Positions 58,729-64,000 of a stretch of 64,000 bases of DNA are shown piece by piece. Positions within the stretch are counted from its first letter, which is position 1. Each line of letters starts with the position of its first letter. Both the position numbers and the translations under genes were made by a program. The notes beneath the pieces are model-generated. The model was not told the origin of the DNA. It did no database searches and was given only the letters and a program-made list of their open reading frames with translations. This stretch comes from UBA2942 sp045127535 (GTDB lineage: Bacteria > Bacillota > Clostridia > Lachnospirales > Lachnospiraceae): positions 1 to 64,000 of the forward strand of contig JBGVQN010000009.1 of the NCBI GenBank assembly GCA_045127535.1, given 5' to 3'.

Positions 58729-59529
58729 ATGAAAAATATTTTTATAGAAGGAATTCAGGGAATGGGCAAGTCCACCTTATTGAATCGTATTGCTGCAGAA
58801 CTGCCGGAATTACATGTGTGCAGAGAGGGAGATTATTCGCCCATTGAGCTGGCCTGGTGTGCATGGATGACAGAGGCAGAATATGATCAGATGCTGGATT
58901 GCTATGAATCTATCCGTGAAGACATCATACAAAATACTGTTAGAGAAGGAAATCACTATATTGTTTCCTACACCAGGATCATTACAGATGTGCCAAACTT
59001 CCACAGAGAACTGGAGAAATTTGAAATATACAATGGCAGAAGGACATTGCAGGAGCTGGAAAAAATCGTGCTTTCCAGATATGAGGGGTTTACGCAAAAT
59101 GGGTATCTGTTTGAATGTGCATTTTTCCAGAATATCATAGAGGACTTGATTTTATTCCACCAGTTGGGGGATGATGAGATCGCAGCATTTTATAAAAGAC
59201 TATACAGCAAAGTGAAGAAAGAAGATTTCCTGTTGCTGTATCTGTATGAGGATGGGATAGAGGATAATATAAAGATTATCCAAAAGGAGCGTTGTGACCA
59301 GCAGGGACAGGAGTTGTGGTATCCGCTGATGCTGCAGTATTTGATCAATTCGCCTTATGGAAAGCAGCAGGGGTATTGTGGCTTTGCAGATATGATCACC
59401 CATTTCCGACACAGACAGGAGCTGGAGCTGCGCATCATCCGTGAGATCATTGGAGACCATGCAGTGATCCTTCCGGCGAAGCAATGGGACATGGATGCAA
59501 TCCTGGCATTGATAAAATCAGGCAATTGA
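58729..59529 (+). CDS. P-loop NTPase/kinase-like protein
   Basis: 266 aa with Walker A FIEGIQGMGKSTLLNRIA at the N-terminus. The remainder (CREGDYSPIELAWCAWMTEA; GYLFECAFFQNIIEDLILFH; LLYLYEDGIEDNIKIIQKER) resembles deoxynucleoside kinase-like proteins of Firmicutes. Substrate unknown. AGGAG lies 6 nt before the ATG. Its stop codon lies next to a short element copy. Confidence 0.75.
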   Translation: MKNIFIEGIQGMGKSTLLNRIAAELPELHVCREGDYSPIELAWCAWMTEAEYDQMLDCYESIREDIIQNTVREGNHYIVSYTRIITDVPNFHRELEKFEIYNGRRTLQELEKIVLSRYEGFTQNGYLFECAFFQNIIEDLILFHQLGDDEIAAFYKRLYSKVKKEDFLLLYLYEDGIEDNIKIIQKERCDQQGQELWYPLMLQYLINSPYGKQQGYCGFADMITHFRHRQELELRIIREIIGDHAVILPAKQWDMDAILALIKSGN

Positions 59530-59587
59530 GAAATGCATGAACAGACACTTCGCAAAGCTGATATTAAGCATACTTTTGCAATTGCCT
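59519..59587 (-). repeat. deleted structured element (copy R, minus orientation)
   Basis: 69 bp with ends GGCAATTGAGAAAT and TTTTGCAATTGCCT and the CTTCGCAAAGCTGATATTAA left arm. Flanked by ATTGATAAAAT (59508-59518 and 59588-59598). Core absent. There is no minus-strand gene nearby, so this copy is an exception to the upstream-sense rule. Confidence 0.85.
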
Positions 59588-59772
59588 ATTGATAAAATAA
59601 AAGGAGGAAGCAGGTTTTGCTGCGCAAAACGTTGCAGTACCTGCCAAAATGCACTTGTATATGAAAAAATCCTTCGTTATAATACTCATATATGAATTGC
59701 AGATCTGAAACAAGGTCAATGCAGGGCATTTTGAAGTCTGAGAAGTTGGAACCTTTGGGATAGGTGAGGAAT

Positions 59773-59886
59773 ATGGCAAAAAAGAAAAGAGAGCATATGG
59801 TGTTTGATCAAATGTGGAAGCAGAAAAAAAAGCATTCCCTTTTCTGTAGTGAACAAACAAAGTGCCAAAAAGAAACAGATAAATGA
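59773..59886 (+). CDS. possible 37-aa basic peptide
   Basis: GGTGAGG lies 3-5 nt before the ATG. Product starts MAKKKREHMVFDQMWKQKKK and has two Cys. No homologue known; could be chance in an otherwise empty 59530-59915 gap. Confidence 0.25.
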   Translation: MAKKKREHMVFDQMWKQKKKHSLFCSEQTKCQKETDK

Positions 59887-59915
59887 TATATTGAAAACAA
59901 GGCATAGGAGTGAGT

Positions 59916-60698
59916 ATGAGCAATAAACGTACTTCCATAGCAGTTGTTCTGCTGACGATTATCATGACATTTATGGAAATGACTGGTTTACCGGCAAGAT
60001 TATTTTTGAATATCCAGGCTGCAGACATCAATCCAATTTACTTTACGTTGATGGTGAATTTTGTCATAGCCGTTGCCATCTGCTGGCTGTTCCAAAAAAC
60101 CATCATCAAAGACTGGAAGTTTGGATTGGGATGGAAAGGAGTATTCAATGGATGTATCCAATATGGAAAACCAGCAGCTATTGCAACCATATGTGTAACC
60201 ATAGCCTTTTGCGTAGGATTGGCACCCTTTGACAACACATCAACCATATGGCGGGTACTGATTGAGGGGATCGTGTATTACATTGGTGTAGGCATTATGG
60301 AGGAGCTTTATCTACGAGGGTTGCTGCAGAATATCATCGAAAAGTGGTTTGGAAAGAGTAAGAATGGAACACTGTATGCAATATTGATTGCAGCAGTATT
60401 ATTTGGTCTGGGGCATATTTTTGGCGCACTGGGACAGCCAATTGGGACGATTGTATGTAAAACAGTTTGGGCAGCTGCTCTGGGCGTGTATTTTGGTGCA
60501 GTTTATGTAAAGACCCGTAATCTGTGGGTTCCCATCATTTTGCATTTGATAATTAATTTGTGTGGAATTCCATTCTGTTTTTCAACCAGCAATCAGTATC
60601 CAACCATAGCATTGATTACCTGCCTGACATCGTATCTGTTGTTGGCAGTTTATGGGGTGTGGATCTTGAAAGAAGATCAGGAGATAACATGTGAATAA
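59916..60698 (+). CDS. CPBP-family intramembrane metalloprotease
   Basis: 260 aa, about eight membrane segments. The Abi/CAAX motifs are present: EELYLRGLLQ (EExxxR), FGLGHIFG (FxxxH) and IILHLIINL. Such proteases process lipidated or other membrane peptides and can confer bacteriocin immunity. AGGAG lies 5 nt before ATG 59916. Confidence 0.88.
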   Translation: MSNKRTSIAVVLLTIIMTFMEMTGLPARLFLNIQAADINPIYFTLMVNFVIAVAICWLFQKTIIKDWKFGLGWKGVFNGCIQYGKPAAIATICVTIAFCVGLAPFDNTSTIWRVLIEGIVYYIGVGIMEELYLRGLLQNIIEKWFGKSKNGTLYAILIAAVLFGLGHIFGALGQPIGTIVCKTVWAAALGVYFGAVYVKTRNLWVPIILHLIINLCGIPFCFSTSNQYPTIALITCLTSYLLLAVYGVWILKEDQEITCE

Positions 60699-60728
60699 AT
60701 TTCAATCAATCTACAGGAGTATACAATT

Positions 60729-60764
60729 ATGAGATTGACAACAAACAGACTGATTTTAAGGTAA
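60729..60764 (+). pseudogene. 11-codon remnant of a GNAT acetyltransferase start
   Basis: MRLTTNRLILR then TAA, with AGGAG 9 nt before the ATG. This is the typical opening of GNAT genes and parallels METKRLILRRF of the intact gene 60 nt downstream. Likely a leftover of a duplicated or replaced acetyltransferase, though a translated minigene cannot be excluded. Confidence 0.5.
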
Positions 60765-60789
60765 TCTGGTGACAGTTAGGAGGACACAT

Positions 60790-61344
60790 ATGAAGCATGC
60801 AGGAACCATACAAATGGAAACCAAACGTCTGATTTTAAGACGATTTACAGTAGAAGATGCCCCGGCGGCTTTTCGCAACTGGACCAGTGAAGACCAGGTT
60901 ACCAAATTTTTGACCTGGCCTACCCATACAGATATTTCGGTTACAGAGGCTATTTTCAAGGATTGGGTGGAACACTATCAGGATAAAGCCTATTACCAGT
61001 GGGCCATTGTGCCAAAGGACTTAGGAGAACCAATTGGTTCCATCAGTGTAGTGGAGATGGATGAAAAGACAGAAAAGGTGCATATTGGCTACTGTATTGG
61101 CAGTACATGGTGGAAAAATGGTTATACCAGCGAAGCCTTTGCAGCTATCATTCCCTTTTTATTTGAAACTGTGGAGGCAAAACGGATTGAAGCCAGACAC
61201 GATCCCAACAATCCAAACTCCGGAAAAGTGATGCAGAAATGTGGGCTGAAATACGAAGGGACACTGCGAAAGGCAGACTGGAACAATCAGGGAATCGTGG
61301 ATGCCAGTATGTATGGATTATTGGCAGAGGAGTATTATGCATGA
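60790..61344 (+). CDS. GNAT N-acetyltransferase
   Basis: 184 aa, RimJ/RimL-like. METKRLILRRFTVEDAPAAF at the start, IGYCIGSTWWKNGYTSEAFA around the acetyl-CoA motif A, and EARHDPNNPNSGKVMQKCGL near the end. GGAGG lies 6 nt before ATG 60790. Acceptor unknown. Confidence 0.92.
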   Translation: MKHAGTIQMETKRLILRRFTVEDAPAAFRNWTSEDQVTKFLTWPTHTDISVTEAIFKDWVEHYQDKAYYQWAIVPKDLGEPIGSISVVEMDEKTEKVHIGYCIGSTWWKNGYTSEAFAAIIPFLFETVEAKRIEARHDPNNPNSGKVMQKCGLKYEGTLRKADWNNQGIVDASMYGLLAEEYYA

Positions 61345-61423
61345 ATATTGATTCATCTGAAACCATACCGGAAATACAGATACAACAATGCTGCTGAAAA
61401 ATCACACAGAAAAGAGGTTTTTT

Positions 61424-61915
61424 ATGAAATACCATAATATTACCAAAGACGATATGTTAAATGGAGATGGTCTGCGCACAGTGCTGTGGGTGTCCGGCTG
61501 CACCCACAGATGCCCAGGCTGTCACAATCCTATGACTTGGGACATTCAGGATGGGCTGCAGTTTGACCAGACTGCAAAAGCAGAACTGTTTGCAGCCTTA
61601 GACAAGGAGTATATTTCCGGTGTCACATTCAGCGGCGGAGACCCCCTCCATCCGGATAACCGGCAGGAGATTGGAGAACTGATTGGAGAGATCTGCAGCA
61701 CATTTCCAGACAAAACCATCTGGGTGTATACTGGCTATCGGTGGGAAGACTTGCAGGAGCTTGGATATTTGGAAAACATAGATGTATTGGTAGATGGTGT
61801 GTTCATACAGGCGCAAAAGGACAATACCCTTATGTGGAGGGGCAGTGCCAATCAGCGTGTGATCGATGTGAAAAAAAGTCTGGCAGAGCAGAAAGTGATC
61901 CTGCACTGCCAGTAA
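61424..61915 (+). CDS. nrdG: anaerobic ribonucleoside-triphosphate reductase activating protein
   Basis: Radical SAM activase that forms the glycyl radical on NrdD for dNTP synthesis without oxygen. 163 aa. Cluster motif CTHRCPGCHN (CX3CX2C), SGGDPLHPDNRQEI and WVYTGYRWEDL are typical. nrdD is not in the window. AGAGG lies 7-9 nt before ATG 61424. It converges with the dUTPase gene, 9 nt apart. Confidence 0.94.
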   Translation: MKYHNITKDDMLNGDGLRTVLWVSGCTHRCPGCHNPMTWDIQDGLQFDQTAKAELFAALDKEYISGVTFSGGDPLHPDNRQEIGELIGEICSTFPDKTIWVYTGYRWEDLQELGYLENIDVLVDGVFIQAQKDNTLMWRGSANQRVIDVKKSLAEQKVILHCQ

Positions 61916-61924
61916 CAGATGGAT

Positions 61925-62359
61925 TTATTGTTTACCGGTACTTCCAATCCCGCCCCGGTCTGCGTTCCCCAGATGGGCACATTCTGCAAAGGAAAGTGCA
62001 GGCTGGTGTGCCATCAGGCGGAACTGGCAGATGCGGTCGTTGACATGGATCACTGTGTCACGGAGTGCATATGCAGGCATATACCACTGGTCGTTGTCGC
62101 CGCAGTAGCTTTCATCTACAACACCCATATGGTTGGTCTGGATGATGCCAAAGTTCTTGAAAGTAGAGCTGCGAGGTACGATATGAGCCTCATAACCCTG
62201 TGGCAGCTCCATGGCGATGCCCAGAGGGATCAGTTTGAATTCTCCCTGCTTCATGGTAATTTCCTCTGCGCAGCGTAAGTCGATCCAGTCGGACTTGCCG
62301 TCAATGTAGCGCAGCTTTTCGATTTGGTCACTGAAATATCTGATTTTTACTGAAATCAT
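61925..62359 (-). CDS. dut: dUTP diphosphatase
   Basis: Removes dUTP and supplies dUMP. 144 aa with the trimeric dUTPase motifs: GYEAHIVPRSSTFKNFGI, the GVVDESYCGDNDQW motif III and the C-terminal GNADRGGIGSTGK arm. GGAGGA lies 6 nt before ATG 62359 on the minus strand. A deleted element copy lies 44 nt upstream. Confidence 0.94.
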   Translation of the reverse strand: MISVKIRYFSDQIEKLRYIDGKSDWIDLRCAEEITMKQGEFKLIPLGIAMELPQGYEAHIVPRSSTFKNFGIIQTNHMGVVDESYCGDNDQWYMPAYALRDTVIHVNDRICQFRLMAHQPALSFAECAHLGNADRGGIGSTGKQ

Positions 62360-62375
62360 TAGAATCCTCCATTGT

Positions 62376-62401
62376 GAAGCGGCTGACCGCTTCTTTTTTA
62401 T
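62376..62401 (+). terminator. hairpin with T-run, plus-strand sense
   Basis: GAAGCGG-CTGA-CCGCTTC then TTTTTTA. It lies just upstream of dut on the strand opposite to it, so it would stop plus-strand transcripts entering from nrdG. Confidence 0.5.
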
Positions 62402-62403
62402 TT

Positions 62404-62494
62404 AGGGAATTGCGAAATATAGTTATTGTAATGAATGCTTTAAAAACACAAATACTTCCCAAAGCTGATACGGACGCTGGTTTCGCAATGTCCT
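62404..62494 (-). repeat. deleted structured element (copy S, minus orientation)
   Basis: Ends GGGAATTGCGAAAT and TTTCGCAATGTCCT with the ACTTCCCAAAGCTGATACGG arm; core missing. Sense to dut. Confidence 0.8.
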
Positions 62495-62519
62495 ATTGGG
62501 ATGTGCAGCAAGAGTAGTA

Positions 62520-63152
62520 TTATGCTTTCTGAGACGGATCAAAAGTCAGCAGCTCCTGTGCATAAGGCAGTGTCTCCACCCAGTCACAGAAGGTGTGCCA
62601 CTCAGCCAGCTTATGGTGTCGTCTGGCATGGTAAATATTGAACAATGTCTCATAATTAAAGGTACAGGTACGCATCTGGTTATAGCTGGTAGGCAGAAGC
62701 TGGATCATATCATACCAGTCCTCCTTAGACTTGCTTTCCAGATACCGCAGACGGATCACCTCTAACTGCTTTACAACCGTCTCCATAAATTCATAGGTAT
62801 CCGGTGTCATATGGTCACAGCTGAAATCCTCCATGGAAAATTCCTTGCTGTGGATCTTATGCATGGTGCTGGTAGAATTGGCAACCGTAGCAACCTTATA
62901 CGTATCATACTCCTTCCACCAGTAAAGGGGGCCTGTAATATCCACAGATACAAAAATCATACGCATATATTTTCTATGGTCACTTCCTGCACGGGCCAGA
63001 CGGGCAGCCAGACTTAAATCATTGGGTCCCAACACATAGTTGCCCTCATCATCATAACTGCTGTCCATACGATCCCAGCTGTTCATAGGATTTCTCGCCC
63101 CACGAATCGCATTCTCCAGATTCATCACCTGGTCACGCTCAATCTTTAACAT
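62520..63152 (-). CDS. hypothetical protein
   Basis: 210 aa, soluble, Trp/Tyr/His/Met-rich. ENAIRGARNPMNSWDRMDSS at the start, FVSVDITGPLYWWKEYDTYK and TYEFMETVVKQLEVIRLRYL in the middle. I recognise similar phage and Firmicutes hypotheticals but no established function. GGAGG lies 5-7 nt before the ATG. It is upstream of dut on the same strand. Confidence 0.75.
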   Translation of the reverse strand: MLKIERDQVMNLENAIRGARNPMNSWDRMDSSYDDEGNYVLGPNDLSLAARLARAGSDHRKYMRMIFVSVDITGPLYWWKEYDTYKVATVANSTSTMHKIHSKEFSMEDFSCDHMTPDTYEFMETVVKQLEVIRLRYLESKSKEDWYDMIQLLPTSYNQMRTCTFNYETLFNIYHARRHHKLAEWHTFCDWVETLPYAQELLTFDPSQKA

Positions 63153-63370
63153 TGCAACCTCCTATACATACAGAGAAAATGACACAGACACCCATGCCCC
63201 TTTCACTGTGTAATTCAAAACAATAGAAACCCCAAAAAAGGATCCTCTACTGCATTCCAAAACCATAAAAAGCCTGACAACTACACACACTCACCAGACT
63301 CCACCCAATATCATACCATGTCTGCCCCCGTTTGTGTAAAAAAAATGCAGGCTTGTGCAAGGAATCTCTA

Positions 63371-63400
63371 TTGTCAGACAGTGCCAGATTCGTTTATAAT
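63371..63400 (+). promoter_or_regulatory. sigma-A-type promoter for the aldo/keto reductase
   Basis: TTGTCA (63371-63376), 18-nt spacer, TATAAT (63395-63400). Element copy T lies between it and the gene. The rest of the 63153-63590 stretch shows no gene. Confidence 0.65.
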
Positions 63401-63590
63401 AATATCAAAATACAAGCATATGGAATCTGACATAGGATACTCCTGATACACCGGTGAGACCTCATGACACATCCAATGTCAGCATTTTTAGAGATTTCGG
63501 GCATACTTACCGGCTAAAGCAAAACGTGTCCAGTGAAAAACAATTACCCCAGCCCGTAAGTCCGTTCTAAATCTCCTAAAGTGCATCCAT

Positions 63591-63813
63591 AGACAATTAT
63601 GAAACGATATTCAAAATCAGCTTTGGGAAGTATCTGCAAGCAAATATTTGCTAAGCAGGACTCTTGAAAACGCCGGCACTTTAAATTTTGTGCTGTAGGC
63701 ACAAAATTTATTAGTACCGCTGCGTTTTCACCGAAGCGAGAGCGTGTCCTGCGTGCAAATATTTGCTTGCAGATACTTCCCAAAGCGTCCGGTACCGAGT
63801 TGTGCAATTGCCT
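63591..63813 (+). repeat. dispersed structured element, full copy T
   Basis: Complete core; outer stem CTGCAAGCAAATATTTGC pairs with GCAAATATTTGCTTGCAG, where other copies use AAAATATTTTCTTAC; inner hairpin AAATTTTGTGCT/GGCACAAAATTT. Ends GACAATTATGAAAC and GTGCAATTGCC. Flanks share TCCATA only. Right end 30 nt before the ATG at 63844. Confidence 0.95.
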
Positions 63814-63843
63814 GTCCATATGCCAAAATGAAAGGAGAAAAAT

Positions 63844-64000
63844 ATGCAGTATAGAGAGTTTGGTTCCACAGGTGAAAAGGTGTCTGCACTGGGGTACGGA
63901 TGTATGAGACTTCCGTTGTTAGATCCAAAGGATGGTAAGTCCATTAATGAGGCAGAAGCCATCCGCATGATCCGCACCGCCATTGATGCCGGTCTGAATT
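63844..64000 (+). CDS. aldo/keto reductase, 5' part only
   Basis: 52 codons up to the window edge. MQYREFGSTGEKVSALGYGC and the DGKSINEAEAIRMIRTAIDA segment are typical of NAD(P)H-dependent aldo/keto reductases. GAAAGGAG lies 6 nt before the ATG. Domain completeness cannot be judged. Confidence 0.85.
   Translation, partial: MQYREFGSTGEKVSALGYGCMRLPLLDPKDGKSINEAEAIRMIRTAIDAGLN

Overview
The window reads as chromosomal DNA of a Gram-positive, anaerobic Clostridia, most likely Lachnospiraceae (Blautia-like). This is inference from gene content: formate-tetrahydrofolate ligase, anaerobic NTP-reductase activase, PFL-activase-like and YgiQ radical SAM enzymes, A/G-rich Shine-Dalgarno sites, LytTR/GHKL signalling and lipobox lipoproteins. 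No rRNA, tRNA, CRISPR array or complete insertion sequence was seen.

Layout. (1) 1-15.1 kb is a housekeeping block: FtsK/SpoIIIE, a two-gene minus-strand unit, fhs, murE, murF, priA, def, fmt and a zinc metallopeptidase gene broken by one amber codon. (2) 15.2-21.7 kb is an apparent sulfur amino acid uptake operon: sigma-A promoter, a short Met/Cys-rich ORF, a hairpin, MetQ-MetN-MetI, then a second polar amino acid ABC importer. The MetQ-like protein has its two halves in swapped order. (3) 21.9-30.3 kb holds small hypotheticals, an S8 protease, a MORN-repeat membrane protein, asnA, an MFS transporter and nucleotide kinases, one internally deleted. (4) 30.5-35.1 kb, minus strand: DUF4143-type ATPase, a phased array of palindromes, a PEP mutase/cytidylyltransferase fusion and an RluA synthase. 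(5) 35.3-41.9 kb is AT-rich and looks acquired: a 39-codon peptide unit, a LytTR regulator, a histidine kinase split at an A8 run, a lipoprotein and an ABC exporter. (6) 42.3-51.8 kb: radical SAM enzymes, a gene fragment, a RelE-type toxin-antitoxin pair, NUDIX, PAS and a large secreted Ig-like protein. (7) 52.1-57.3 kb is a compact candidate RiPP locus: 37-aa peptide, acidic lipoprotein, HPrK-like kinase, PqqD-like protein, S26 peptidase, ABC exporter and nucleotidyltransferase. (8) 57.4-64 kb: amidohydrolase, a candidate structured RNA, CPBP protease, GNAT, NrdG, dUTPase and the start of an aldo/keto reductase.

The most striking signal is a dispersed structured repeat, about 19 full or partial copies. 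It has a conserved core (GCAGGACTCTTGAAAACGCC ... GCGTTTTCACCGAAGCGAGAG), stems whose sequence changes between copies while pairing is kept, terminal inverted repeats (AGGCAATTGCGAAAC) and 11-15 bp target duplications. Most copies lie in sense orientation directly upstream of a gene, and ten have their right end 30-34 nt before the start codon. Three lie downstream of convincing sigma-A promoters, so they are probably transcribed as 5' leaders. This looks like a mobile mRNA-leader element, and I do not recognise it as a described family.
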